A stretch of 64,000 nt of DNA from Didymella arachidicola (taxonomy: Eukaryota; Ascomycota; Dothideomycetes; Pleosporales; Didymellaceae): positions 1,984,001-2,048,000 of the forward strand of contig CM049988.1 of assembly GCA_016630955.3 (NCBI GenBank), written 5' to 3'. The notes beneath the pieces are model-generated. The model saw only the letters and a program-made list of their open reading frames with translations, did not search any database and was not told the origin of the DNA. Below, in pieces: positions 53,103 through 64,000 of this stretch (positions are counted from its first letter, which is position 1; every line of letters begins with the position of its first letter). The position numbers were made by a program, and so were the translations under genes.

Positions 53103-56100
53103 GAGTCAGCCAGACGGTGTGGGTCAGGTAAGGTCCCTGGTCGTCTCGACCAAAGGAAATCTGAGCGACGCGCGGAGAAGCGCGAAATAGCCGTGGAGAT
53201 GTGCGCATTCGTCGGCATGCTGCATCTGTCAAACGCACGTGCATCTATCCCGTGCAGGTATAAGTGGATAGTCAAGCAACCACGGGCGTTTCAATTCCCG
53301 CATCGAGACAAAGCTGTGACGTTGCAGCTCGACTCCAGACAACAGACGGGGTGCGGCTCTGTACAGGATCACGTTGGCATAGCTCAACAATTTCAAGACG
53401 TCTGATTAAAAATGAGGGCAAGTCGTGACAAGCCATCAGCATGATAGAGCCTACGGCAGCGCAATCACCGCAAACACTGGGTCCATTACGACGGATGGGT
53501 GACACTGCCAACCGTGCCGTGGCCATCGCGAACTGTGCCTCAGCCACCACGGGTCGAATGCCTTTGGACGAAACTTGGAACTCAAAATAGTCGAGCCAAG
53601 AGTCGGATGGTCGGCGAGGTCAAAAATGTGAAGAGGAAGGGCGCTTTCATTGCGTTGCTTTGCATACATGCAGTCATGTTTGGGCTGTGACACGACGCAG
53701 TGAAGCAGCAGATGCAGCATACGCTCGCTAACCGAGTATCTTGAAAGGGTGTCAATTGACAGCCCGTCACTCTGGCCTCGATCTTGAGGTTGAGATCTCG
53801 GTTCCATCCGAGAAACCAAATTGGCCCAATGCAGAATAGAGTCAGACGTGACTTATGTCTAATATGATGTATTGTGCGAGTATCGCCATCCGGGGAGATC
53901 GTGCTGTGCCTCTTGCGTTGAAATCCGGAACCATTGCACCGACGAGGAGGATGACCGTTGCCCGTCCGCCGTTGCCGCATTGGACTCCTTGGAAAATAGA
54001 GACTGAGATCCATATCTCAGGATTAAGCTTTGAAGGAATCGTCAACCCCAGTGCGATCGCTGGCAGGTGTTAAATCAAGTTTTGAGGACACAAAGGAACA
54101 AAAACAAATTGCACAAATCGAATGCGCACAAAGACGGGATATAATCTGAAGCTGAGGCTGTTTCTGAGCGCGGTGAGAATTCTAGGATTTCCTTGAATTG
54201 ACGCACAGGATACAAAAGACTGCGTCTTGATCGCGTTAGAATCGTGTTGTTGCGGACCGAGGTTGGGCTGAACGCCTAATAGCTGAATGATCCTTTGGAC
54301 GGGTCCCAAGCTCAATTGGGACACAATAGGCGGTAGGGAGCGTTGAAAATAATAAACGCGTGGGTCCTGACGCTGCGCGTTTATAAGCCAACGGCAGCCA
54401 CTCAATCCTGCTAGCCGAATCGGAAGCGGTAGGGTCCCAGGCGAGCGAAAACGCACGAATCCCGTTGGGTGGGCGATGCTCTGAGGCATGGTTGATTCTT
54501 GCTCCTTCAGCAAGGAATTGCTTTCGCACTCCATGAATACCGGCACAGCGGGGGCGCAGTGCCAACGCGTACCAGTGGTTTGTTTGATCGCTAACGGGAG
54601 CGGAACGGAGCGCACGTTCAGGAAACATACTGCTGGATTACGCTGCGACGACATGTGTCATTGCAAGAAGTCAGTGGGATGACCTGAAAAAACACTCATA
54701 CTACAGTGTCGCCGAGATGCAACCGCGGATATCATGGCATCAGACTGCTCGTCAGCCGATGCACGACGACCAAAGGGGGCACAGGTTCCATTGGTGTTTT
54801 TGGCAGGAATGCACAGAGGCGTGACCGATCAGAGACTGCCTGATCGCTTGCAAAAGCCGGATTCCGATGACCACGGCTAGGATGCTGGAGTCGTCAGTTT
54901 AGCCGACCGACGCTGTTGCAGTGAATGCGGCTCGCCGCCGGCACCCTGGGGTGAGTGGCAGGAGCAGGATCCTGAGGGCAGAGGTGCGGCTTGAGCGAGC
55001 GGGCCGAACAGCCAGCACCGAATTGTCCGCTGCAGAGCACTATAAATGCGGCGACGTGATGGGAGCACGTTGGGAATATCGGCAGGATGCAGGCCGGATT
55101 GTCGATGGCGGGTAGAGTAGCAGCGCGGCATTTGGCTGGGCGTATTGAGGTGAGGATCAAGTCAAAGGGCCGACGTGCCAGGCCATTGCCAGCGCGTGGG
55201 AGAGCGCTCGGGATGCGGCGTGGTACTGATTAATGAAACGGGCGAGGCCCGCGGGTGCCTTCTTGTTTGGTCATGGTGGTGAAACCAGAGCAGGCATTCG
55301 ACAGGCGGTTAGCATGAGGCAGTGCCGAGTTTGCTGGCCACGCGCGCGAGAAAGCGGGCGATACGCAGGAACAGCGATGACGTCCAATATGGTGAGTCGC
55401 CGGGGCCGCTGGTGTGCACTGTGCAGCAGCCGTGTTGGGCGTGTTGGGCGTGTTGGAGGTGGTGACATGCTGGCGCGAGCTGGCGGCGTGTCTCGTTGTT
55501 TGGGCCCTGGTTCAGTGGGCAGGTGCGCGTTCTGAACTGGCAGGAGCAGCAGGAGCAGCAGGGCGCGCCTACCTGCGATGCGCGGCTGACGCAAAAATAG
55601 GAAAGCGCCCTCCAGACAGCCTTGGGCCTTGAGGCGTGAGCTGCCGTGCTGCACCAATGCACCCACGCACCCTCCTGCCAGTCGCTGCAGCGCACACCAC
55701 GGTGGGTTCTCAATGTTCGTTGCCTGCATGGAACACCCAATCACGGCCCGCGTGCGCCTCACAGCTTGCGCAGTGTGAAAGCGTTCCGCGACGGCTGCTG
55801 GGCTAACGCTGTCTGGCCGATCAACCTCGCATGCCGTGACGCCGGGAGACGCTCGGGGGCCCGGCTGCTCTGTGCCATCCTTGCGCGCTGCTGGAGCTAT
55901 CCCCCTCCATTACACCCAGCGATGAGCTTTAGGGCTGTAGACGCGGTTTTTTCGCCAAAAAACGTGGGTTTGAGCTCCAATGCAGGGTCGGTTATGTGGT
56001 AGTCGAAGGAACCGCGCTTTTAGCTCGTCTATGCTGCGTTCTGTCGTCGTTCGCTGGAGATCTCGTGTGGGACAAGCGCGCAGGGGCGGGCCAACGTGCC

Positions 56101-56784
56101 CAATCACGACGCTTGACCGGGGTAGGACATCTGTGCTCCAGCAAGCCAGAGGAACAGCCGCCTTCTGTGATCTCTGCTGCCCCATCCGCTGGCAGCTGCG
56201 CCTACGTCGGGACGCCCCTCTCGCAGCCTCGCCAGAGCACAACTCCCCGACCTTGCTGTCTTATACACTGCTCTCGCCGCTGCGGGTGGCTCTGCTCCCG
56301 ATTGGCATCTCTACCAAACCCACACCCCGCATTGACTCCAGCACCCATGGCCCCAGGACGCTGCTCAAAATAACCAATTCTGCTGCCTGCAACGACAATT
56401 TTGCGCATTGCCGGTCTTCACCGCGCACACGCTGCCACCTGCTTGACGGCAGGGCGTCGTCAGACATCTGCTCCAGTAAGCCGTTCACTAACCACCTCAA
56501 CGCCACCAGTAAGCGCGAAAGCCGCCTCTTGTGTCGTGGAACCGCAGAACATCAGCTCATCGTGTCACCGACTGTTCCATCCATCTGGTCGCAGACGACA
56601 TTGGGGTGCTGGATGACTAGGCAGTGAACAATCAAATCCACCACCACCACGCCGAAACCACCGACAACACAAAACGGTCAGCCTCTCCAAAAGCCATATT
56701 TGAGTCGCATGAAAGGCTTGGTGACAAGCTTGCTGGCGAAACCAATTTTAAAGACTCCCACTTAGCAGCTTTCAGTCAGGTACT
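53103..56784. other. Long gene-poor stretch
   Basis: About 3.7 kb without a convincing gene. The longest frame (54654-54070, minus) has no motif and overlaps another random-looking frame. The GC-rich part from 54900 has many overlapping frames, as GC-rich noncoding DNA often does. A triple 9-bp repeat (CGTGTTGGG type) lies at 55431-55457. The last part is probably the long leader and promoter of the Zn2Cys6 gene. Confidence 0.35.
55431..55457. repeat. Three tandem 9-bp units
   Basis: CGTGTTGGG, CGTGTTGGG and CGTGTTGGA in direct succession. It has no evident role. Confidence 0.7.
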
Positions 56785-58802
56785 ATGTCTGCTGTGCTGC
56801 ACATGCCCGCCATCAACACTGCTCCATTCATGCTGAAAGAGAAGCTGGGGGACCCATTTGCTCCTGCCTTCACTGCAGTCAATGGACGGCCTTCACCGTC
56901 TTCTCCACACGGACAAACTGGGCCACAAGGCACAACAGCCTGGGGCTCTGTACCACGAGACACTAGCTCTCGACCAACAAGCCACTCCATCTCACCCACC
57001 ATGACCAATGGAGATAGGTCTCCGGACAGTCCGTTCAAAAGGAAAAGATCACCCTCGTTAGATGACCAACGACCTCGTGGGTCATCGCGAGAGTGGCCTA
57101 CCCCGGTTGGACCTTCACCCACGGTGTCCTACCCCGAGCAAAGACCAAGCCTCGAGCCTCATCAGCGCACATTACCTCCGATAGAGCGACTTCAGCCTGA
57201 GCGTCGCTGGACTGCGGACCCCAGCGAATACCAGGAGCGCCATCATCATAACCCCCGACCTCGGGGGCCTCCACATCATATGCCAGCATCTCACTTGAGT
57301 GACCCTAACGAGTACGACGAAGGGTCGACAGATCAGAGCAGGCTTGACCCTCATTCTGACCAGAAGAAGGTTGGGAGGAAAAGGCAATTCGCCAACAGAA
57401 CCAAGACAGGTTGTGGCACTTGTCGAAAACGCAAGAAGAAATGTGATGAAGCGAAGCCGAAGTGCAACAACTGCTTGCGCGGCAACTTTGAGTGCGCAGG
57501 TTATGCGAACAAGATCCCATGGTCAAAAGAAGGCGCTTCGAAGGCACCACCAGCACTGCAGGCCAAAGAGCGCGTGTCTTCTGCTGAGATTCCAGCTCAC
57601 TACGCAAGATGCAACGTCTGCAATCGGGTCCACATTCCTCATTGTGAACCAGCACAGAAGCCGTACTCGGAGTCCACTAGCAGCGATGGTATGCGACCCA
57701 GACCTGTCAGCGTTGATGAACCGCAACGCAAACCCCCGTAAGTTTAAGCTTGTGTGCTATCCAGTACACCCACTGACTTGTTCACCACCAGGACACCAGA
57801 TAGTTGGACCAAGACCTGGATTGAATCACCACGGTACAAGTCAGAACATCCTCCTCCTCCTCCGCCTCCGCAGCGTCAGCACAATCCTCGTGTGTACCAT
57901 CATACGCCACAGAACATGGGTCAACCAACGCCTACTCCCCCGGCAGTGGCACCACAACCCGCGCCATACGCTCAACTCCCGCCAACTGCTCCCGCGCATG
58001 AGAGAACGCCAGTCCATGATTCTCATGCACGTCCTCCGCCACCCCCTCCACAACCTATGGCTCCTATGGCAACTGTACCACCGGCTCCCTCACCATCACG
58101 CTATTCGCACCCGCCTTTGCCGCCTAAAAGCGAGAAGGACAAGATGCTTGCCGGAGAACCTTTCCTCCCTTATACCGATCAACTGGTTGACGAGCGTACA
58201 CTATGCTCAGGAGCTGTGTATCGTTTTAACAGCCTCAGCAATGCTGCGGTTCAGATCGCGGCGAGCGAGCGTGAACGACAATTCGAGTACATTATAGCGG
58301 CAAGATGGATTTATTCCCGCCCTGGCGAACGCCGAGTCACCGGCCATCTCGGTGGCGGCATTAACGTTGCCATACCTTTCCATTGCGATTATGGCTACAA
58401 CATTTCCATCGGAGACAATGTTGTCATTGGCCCAAACTCTCAGCTTCTTGACTCTGGAAGAATTGCAATCGGCAGGAACACAAAAATTGGCGCTCGGGTC
58501 ATAATTTCGACCCTTAAGGCTCCTTCTGATACGAAGACTCTAAAAGGGAGCAAAGGCACTGAGATCGCCCGCGAGATCTACATTGGCGAGAATGTCTACA
58601 TTGGCGATGGGTGCATCATCGAAGCTGGCGTCCGAATCGGTAACAACGCGATCGTGCGCGCAGGATCTGTTGTCGTGAGGGTAAGTCCATCAACATCTCT
58701 ACACGACAACGAGCCGAAACTGACTGCCTCTAGGATATCCCAGCAGACTGCGTTGCTCTCGGCAATCCTGCTGAAGTGCGACAGGTCAACTGGAAAGACT
58801 AA
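56785..58802 (+). CDS. Fusion protein: Zn2Cys6 DNA-binding domain + maltose-acetyltransferase-like hexapeptide domain
   Basis: Three exons (56785-57737, 57792-58680, 58734-58802; introns of 54 and 53 bp) encode 636 residues. The N-terminal 195 residues are disordered. A canonical Gal4-type zinc cluster follows (Cys 210, 213, 220, 227, 230, 237; X2, X6, X6, X2, X6) with a basic QFANRTKTGCGTCRKRKKK. Then come a CNVCNRVHIPHC stretch and a Pro-rich linker with proline runs (about 330-425). The C-terminal 200 residues are a maltose/galactoside acetyltransferase: a Mac segment (EKDKMLAGEPFLPYTDQLVD) and left-handed beta-helix repeats (ISIGDNVVIGPN, IAIGRNTKIGARV, IYIGENVYIGDGCIIEAGVR), ending VALGNPAEVRQVNW. 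Where maltose acetyltransferases have the catalytic His (TATHPLDP), this one reads ISTLKAPSDT, so it may be inactive. The joins are in frame, so this is one protein. Confidence 0.85.
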
Positions 58803-59335
58803 AGACAATGCAATATGCATTATTGTCATCATTGAGCGCTCCATGTAGCGCTGGCGTTTAGCGGCGTTTGAGCATTTCTTTTGGAGGATACCCTGATACT
58901 TTGTACTTGATTTTGGTTGAACTTGGCCCGGTGGTATTCGAAAGTGGCTTTGTATACGGGAAAAGGAATGGTACCACCGGTCGAGTAAGCAAGAGGATAG
59001 GGCGACATTGTCAGCTGTCGAACAGCAGATGTTGAACTGTGTCGTAGGTAGCGGTGTGTTGTAGGTAGCAGTATCGGTAGCTGTCATATGGGCGGAAATC
59101 TGGAAGATTTGATATCTTTACCTCCACAAACGGACCTACATTACTTGCATCATACAACGTTCATGACCTGAAACTGGCAAGGTGTGCACATAGCACCTTC
59201 CGTGGTATTGAAGAGAGAGAGGAAAGGAAGGAACGCGCTGTCACGTGCTTTAGCGTCGAAATTATCCCAGACCAACACCTCCGCCTGCAACTCCGCCCAC
59301 AACTCCGCCCTTCATCAGCCGCTCCGCCGTACACC
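58803..59335. other. Intergenic stretch
   Basis: The 3' region of the fusion gene and promoter of uL3m. No further feature recognised. Confidence 0.35.
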
Positions 59336-60386
59336 ATGCCGCCACGGGCACCCCTCAGTTGTAGCTCAATGCCCCTATTGCCTTCAGTAATACGCCCTCT
59401 CATCCCTGCTGCGCAACACAATGCCGCGACCTCAGTGCTCTCATACACAAGCACTCGCGGCATCAAATCTACATTCGGTCCTAAGCGCGACCGCTTTGCG
59501 CACCGCCACGATGCACCAGCTCTCAACTCCACAGCGACAGCTGCATTAGAACGAAAAGCGCATTCTACACCTCTGCGTACTGGCCTTTTAGCTCTCAAGC
59601 GTGGTATGACCGCCCTGTACGACCCAGAGACAGGGAAACGCACACCCTGCACCGTCCTGCAGGTCGACCGCAACGAAGTCGTCGCGCACAAGACGAGAGA
59701 CGTCCACGGTTACTGGGCTGTGCAGATTGGTGCGGGACAGAAAGAGCCCAGGAATGTCACACGGCCGCTCTTAGGGCATTTTGCACAGGCTGGTGTGAGT
59801 CCCAAGAGGCATCTGGCGGAGTTCAAGGTTAAAGATGTAGCTGGATTGGCACTGACTGTGGGCGAGAGTGTGGGCGCGAACTGGTTTGCGCCTGGGCAGT
59901 GGGTCGATGTTAGAGGTATTTCAAGGGGTATGGGATTCGCTGGTGTAAGTCACCCTAGGTGGATCGTTCAGTTATGAGCATTGCAGCAAGTGAGATACGG
60001 GACAAAGATGCTGACAAACACTGTAGGGTATGAAACGCCACGGTTTCAGCGGTCAACCCGCATCCCACGGTAACTCCCTCACCCACCGCGCCATGGGTTC
60101 CGCAGGAGGATCGCAGGGTTCTGGTTCGCGTGTATTACCCGGAAAGCGCATGGCTGGAAACATGGGCAATGAGAGCGTCACGGTCAAGAATCTGAAAGTT
60201 CTGCAGGTCGACGAGGCAAATGGGCTGATCTTGGTCACTGGCTGCGTTCCTGGCCCCAAGAACCAGATTCTGAAGATTCAGGATGCCCTGGGTAAGCCAT
60301 GGCCAAAGGGCCCTATGAGCAACGCGGATCTGGCACCGATTGCTGAGGCTGCTGAACCCGTTGAGCCTGCTACTGCGACAGCGTAA
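59336..60386 (+). CDS. MRPL9: Mitochondrial ribosomal protein uL3m
   Basis: A large-subunit protein of the mitochondrial ribosome, 322 residues. Exons 59336-59944 and 60027-60386 with an 82-bp intron (GTAAGT to TGTAG) that joins GMGFAG to GMKRHGFSG, the loop reaching the peptidyl-transferase centre. The N-terminal ~70 residues are basic and Ser/Ala-rich, a presequence. The uL3 signature is visible as LLALKRGMTALYDPETGKRT, CTVLQVDRNEV and, after the join, THRAMGSAGGSQGSGSRVLP, GKRMAGNMGNESVTVKNLK and GCVPGPKNQILKIQDAL. The last 25 residues are a Pro/Ala/Glu tail. The ATG lies in ACACCATGCC; a second ATG eleven codons on could also serve. Confidence 0.93.
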
Positions 60387-60640
60387 GTACAGGAAGACTC
60401 AAGCAACGAAGGAGTATTGTACCATATAGCGGCGTCGCAAAGACGTTAAGCAGCATTAGCGGCAGCATCGAGGCAAGTGGAAGGCCGAGGAGATGTGGTT
60501 TAGATCTGTGTATAACATGTAAGAGCTATTGAGCGCGCTATTGAGCGTCGCTGGGAGGACTTCCAGCATGCGCCCAGCCGTCCTTCCCAATCTTGTAAAC
60601 CCACGCTCGACTTCGCGGGCCTCCAACACAACACCATCAT

Positions 60641-61692
60641 TCAAGCAAATGCCTTAGTCGGGCCGTGCAACGCACGCCGTAAAACGTCATCATATTCCGC
60701 TTGGTCGTCGTCGAAGTCTATGTATATGTTCTCGTAGCGGCCTTACTCGTCTTTCTGGGAACTCTTCCTCGACGTGACCGTCATCAACAGGGCCAGCGGA
60801 TGCGGCAATCGAGTTCGAGTATTGAGACGAAGAATTGAGTCTGGAATAGGGCACCAGCTGACTGGGTCCGCCACGGGGACGAGGCGACTGAGTTTGGGTC
60901 ATCTATACCCATTGTCGGTCCCGCGTTGATCACCTGCCTGATGTGGAGCCATTGGACGCAGCGTCATCCGACCCATCCACGCAGTAGGAGCTTCGACTAC
61001 CTTCATCGCTCCGTAGTCTGGGCGACTTCAGGTTCGCGGCTGCCAGAAACTTAGGCATATTCGGGATCATGAGAAGGAGTGGCCCAGCCGCGACCAAATG
61101 GACACCACTGCAAGGAATGCATGTCTTCCGTGTATTGACTGTACTGTGTTGCACGGTGATAAATCGCTATCCGCATCACAAGCACGCCCTGGCAATGGGT
61201 GTTTGGCTCGCTGCGCATCGACGCGCCTGTACTCATCGAAGATTGCTTTTGCCTCGACAAAGTCGTCAGGACCGTAGTCCATGACTCCGTTGGCGTGCAT
61301 AAATTCCCGCTCGCTTGTGACGCATTGTTTTTTCTAGAGTGCGTATTTCGACTCGAGCTGATAGGAGGAATGAGTATTGCCAACGGTGCTCGTAGTGAGT
61401 GCCGGCGCCAGAATAGCGCTGAACCTGGGGTTGCCTGCGTTTAGTTACGTCGAGAAGCTCGCCCTGATTATGCATTCGTGGTAGTAGAGCAAGAGAGCTA
61501 CAGTTGTAGCTGTCGAAGTACTCCTGGGGAAGTACGTAACTCGAACCTTGGGGTGTTTGAGAAGGTATGTACCGCGAATACAACGTGGCTGGCAAGCTGT
61601 AAATTGTGAATAGAGCTAATCACACCGGTAAGATAGGGACCTGTCGGATAAGTCCGCACTGTGCGCTGCTGCTGTAGCACTACCTCAACCAT
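60641..61692 (-). CDS. Hypothetical multi-exon protein, model incomplete (possibly frameshifted)
   Basis: Coding-like tracts run along the minus strand from an ATG at 61692 (MVEVVLQQQRTVRTYPTG). Exon 1 (61692-61626) joins through a 79-bp intron to GSSYVLPQEYFDSYNCSSLA (from 61546). A tract starting at 61333 reads GVMDYGPDDFVEAKAIFDEY and RRVDAQRAKHPLPG and joins by a 46-bp intron at 61154-61109 to HLVAAGPLLLMIPNMP and KFLAAANLKSPRLRSDEG. The last tracts read GPSQLVPYSRLNSSSQYSNS, VDDGHVEEEFPERRVR and, in another frame, GRYENIYIDFDDDQAEYDDV, ending KAFA-stop at 60641. No intron that joins the last two frames was found, so either a very short intron, a frameshift or decay is present. No family is recognised; the C-terminus is acidic. 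Confidence 0.5.
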
Positions 61693-62164
61693 GGCACGTC
61701 TGATGAGCTATGCATGCCTGAATGTGGGCTAAAGCTTGCATATGGCAATGCGGGTGGGTGAACGCCACTGCTCAATCCTGGCTCATGAGTCGCGTCTCCC
61801 AGGTCCCCAGAAGGCGGCACATACCTAGAGAGTTTTTCCATATGTGTGACTCCGGTATGATAGCAGATATGCAGAAGGAGAGCGAGCCGGGCTTGGGGAA
61901 TATTCAGCGCAGTGAGCAGACCATTGATGTTGGCGGTAGCTGTTCTGGCTAGCGCGATAGTCGCTTTGTCTGTGTGGTAGAATCAGCACACTGCTGGTTG
62001 TTTACAAAGAAGTTGCCCAAATTGAGGGAGTAATGTGGTACTTCGTAGCAAGGCCTTGAGCGGTGTTCGTTCATGAATCGCACGCTCGATCTACCTAGGA
62101 TCTTATGATCAACTTGCAACCACCTTCGTAAACACAGTAAACCTTTACATACGAGTGACAATTG
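61693..62164. other. Intergenic stretch
   Basis: Between two minus-strand genes; presumed promoter of the 61692 gene. No feature recognised. Confidence 0.35.
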
Positions 62165-63130
62165 CTATACCCTATACGAGTAGCGCCACTCTGAAGCACG
62201 ATAAGGACGATCGACTTCGATGCAGTCGTCTTCATCGTCGAGACCTTCGTCGTCCGAAAAAGATGCAACATCACTTTCATAAGCGACGTCACTTCCTTCT
62301 CCCACCTCATAGTCCCTATGGACATCGCTACCTACTGTATCACTGCCCTCACCTTCGTCTCCTGATAGTGAACCCTCCGATATGCAGGTACTGCGGCCAA
62401 CAATATAGTCGTCGTGCGAGATATAGCCTCCCTCATCATCGCTTCCACTATCGCTATCCCCCATCTTGTCATCTTTTACATCAGACTGCATGCTGAACGA
62501 CCTAGCGGAGTATCCGTCTGATTGCGATTGAGAGCTACGTCTGCTGTGTATGCTTGCAATGTCTGAACGCTCATCCTTATTGTTGACGATGACGATGTCA
62601 CTTCCTTCTTCGGTGCCCGAGTCGTGGCTCTCAGAGGTTGTTGCAAGCTGATGGTTGTATCGGTGTGCAGACAGATCCTCGATGTCAGATCCATCATATC
62701 GCTCCAGTATATGCTGATGCGGATTTTCTCGTAGTCTTGAGCTGTCTGACGGACTGCGATGTCTCGAAATTGCAGTTCCAGAATGCTTGGTGGTACGCCT
62801 GGAATCGTACTCGACGTGCGGCTCGCGTGCTTCGATATAATCGATATCCTCATCCCTTGGCTGACTGATATATTCTGTATCTGAAGGGCATTTAAGATCA
62901 GTCGATCGAGCTCGACTACTTATGTACGCATAAGATGAACAAGAGGGTCGGTCGATGTACCCTGCAGCCCAGCGTCTTCGTCGTGGTGGGTCTTGTTCAA
63001 GATTTGTGCATCTCGAGTAATGAAGCTCAGTTGATGCCAGCCTCTCAATATGCTTAGACGAACGTGCCTTTCTGCCAGACTGGCCCATCCCAGTACGAGC
63101 TGTGTATCGTGACTGCTTTTGGTACGCCAT
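62165..63130 (-). CDS. Hypothetical acidic, Ser/Asp-rich disordered protein (321 aa)
   Basis: A single ATG-initiated frame (MAYQKQSRYTARTGMGQSGR). The N-terminal third is basic (DPPRRRRWAAGYIDRP) and the C-terminal half is rich in Asp, Ser, Glu and Gly (MGDSDSGSDDEGGYISHDDY, SFSDDEGLDDEDDCIEVDRP), so it is largely disordered with many casein-kinase-type sites. There is no known domain. Such charge-split proteins are often nuclear, but that is inference. It may have further exons upstream, where no clear tract was found. Confidence 0.55.
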   Translation of the reverse strand: MAYQKQSRYTARTGMGQSGRKARSSKHIERLASTELHYSRCTNLEQDPPRRRRWAAGYIDRPSCSSYAYISSRARSTDLKCPSDTEYISQPRDEDIDYIEAREPHVEYDSRRTTKHSGTAISRHRSPSDSSRLRENPHQHILERYDGSDIEDLSAHRYNHQLATTSESHDSGTEEGSDIVIVNNKDERSDIASIHSRRSSQSQSDGYSARSFSMQSDVKDDKMGDSDSGSDDEGGYISHDDYIVGRSTCISEGSLSGDEGEGSDTVGSDVHRDYEVGEGSDVAYESDVASFSDDEGLDDEDDCIEVDRPYRASEWRYSYRV

Positions 63131-63903
63131 TACTGTGGTGTTACATGGGCCTCAGCCTTTTGGTGCTCGCAAATTAGTGTTTTGAGAGTGCTCAATAAGC
63201 GACGAATACTGTGAAATACAAGCTGACCACTCTGTCTTTTTCCAACAAGTCTTTTGTTGTGGCACGTCAGATGTGAAGGGTAAGAGGCGTAGATCGCGTG
63301 CAGCCTGCCTACGTGGCACTTTGCACTAACCGTTTTTGACGTCGTGCAGATGCGCATGTTAGTATCGTTCCACCGATGCCGTCGCGTTGGAGTCAGAAAG
63401 TATTGGATATCTTGTACCTCGTACCTGAAGTGTGTACCCACTTTGGTCATTATTTCCAATGCGGCACATCATCGATTGTCAAGATCCATATGGAGCGGAT
63501 CTCCATCATGATACGCCCCGAATAAGCAATGTCAAATCACTGCCAGAAATACGAACACTGAGAACGGCTGCGCAGGGCTAGTCGAGACAGTCCAGAAGTG
63601 CAAGTCAGGTAATATCGTCATATCACCAGCATCAAAATACAACATCGACTCAGTCTTCCGCTTCGCTGGCTACACAGATGCACTTCCCAGGTCAAGAGCA
63701 CACTGAAAGTGTTCAATGACCTCGACTACGGATCTCAGAGTACATCAATGTAGCGGGAGATGCGAGCCATCGAGGCGACAGGCAATTATGGTCGCTGACA
63801 CAGTATTTGCATCATTGCATGTTGAGCGGATTCGACAAGGCTGTGTTCGTAGCAAGGACTTACATATGGGAGACCGTCACGCTCGACGTTGATACATGTC
63901 TGA
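63131..63903. other. Intergenic stretch
   Basis: No recognisable gene; includes the probable promoter of the 63130 gene. Around 63860 a GTAAGTCC donor-like site on the minus strand could belong to the gene entering from the right edge. Confidence 0.3.
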
Positions 63904-64000
63904 TCAAGGCACCTTTTGCTTCCTGCGTAAACGCGATCTTTCGTATGGCGGAACTGTGAAATTGAAGAACTGCTTCACATCGTTGTGATCGTCGAAGCCC
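63904..64000 (-). CDS. Possible partial gene entering from the right edge
   Basis: The minus strand is open from the window edge and reads GFDDHNDVKQFFNFTVPPY and ERSRLRRKQKVP before a TGA at 63906-63904. The stretch looks coding, and AAAAGGTGCCT could be a splice donor just before the stop, so this may be an internal exon. Too little is visible to name it. Confidence 0.3.
   Translation of the reverse strand, partial: GFDDHNDVKQFFNFTVPPYERSRLRRKQKVP

Noticed and set aside
54070..54654. Minus-strand frame of 194 codons
   Set aside because: No motif, random-looking composition, and an overlapping 130-codon frame on the same strand; chance is at least as likely.
55980..56627. Plus-strand frame of 215 codons upstream of the Zn2Cys6 gene
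   Set aside because: Overlaps other frames of equal quality, no domain; more likely 5' leader or promoter DNA.

Overview
The window looks like a nuclear contig from a filamentous ascomycete (Pezizomycotina; a Dothideomycete would fit, but this is inferred from gene content only). Genes are interrupted by short GT-AG introns, mostly 46-82 bp, often with CTAAC/CTGAC-like branch sites. The proteins are typical eukaryotic or fungal ones: a septin, a GRIP golgin, cytosolic MetRS, CrzA, PalA/Rim20 and a Zn2Cys6 protein. A damaged transposon carries CAA-to-TAA stops of the kind left by repeat-induced point mutation.

Layout. 1-4.1 kb is a nest of three pogo/Fot1-type DDD transposons: a minus-strand copy cut by the window edge, a dead middle element, and an intact plus-strand copy. 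An AT-rich relic follows. 4.4-6.5 kb is quiet. 6.5-11.7 kb holds a secreted SnoaL-like protein, a GH94 phosphorylase (probably acting on cellobionic acid) and a WD40 protein. 11.7-20 kb is gene-poor, with a decayed gene, a C2H2 zinc-finger protein and a hypothetical protein. 20-31.9 kb is dense housekeeping: lipoate-protein ligase, FAD monooxygenase, MetRS, an Lto1-like protein, septin Cdc10/AspD and mitochondrial bL32m. 34.7-46.7 kb carries a GRIP golgin, a DUF3431 membrane protein, a small membrane protein, CrzA, PalA/Rim20 and the copper chaperone Atx1. 48-49 kb has a DJ-1/PfpI protein. 49-56.7 kb is mostly noncoding or unresolved and holds a 197-bp MITE. 56.8-60.4 kb has a Zn2Cys6/maltose-acetyltransferase fusion and mitochondrial uL3m. 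60.6-64 kb has two or three hypothetical genes on the minus strand.

Functional links. CrzA (calcium/calcineurin) and PalA (ambient pH) are adjacent and co-oriented, and both serve cation and pH stress. bL32m and uL3m are mitoribosomal, and lipoate ligase is also mitochondrial. Atx1 and Lto1 concern metal handling. No secondary-metabolite cluster and no CRISPR-like structure is visible.

The items most worth a second look are the Zn2Cys6-acetyltransferase fusion, whose acetyltransferase part seems to lack the catalytic histidine; the palindromic transposon nest; the 197-bp TA-flanked MITE; two tRNA-like relics; and a DJ-1 protein with Ser at the usual nucleophile position. Splice sites were assigned by eye and joined frames were checked by counting. 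No database search was possible.
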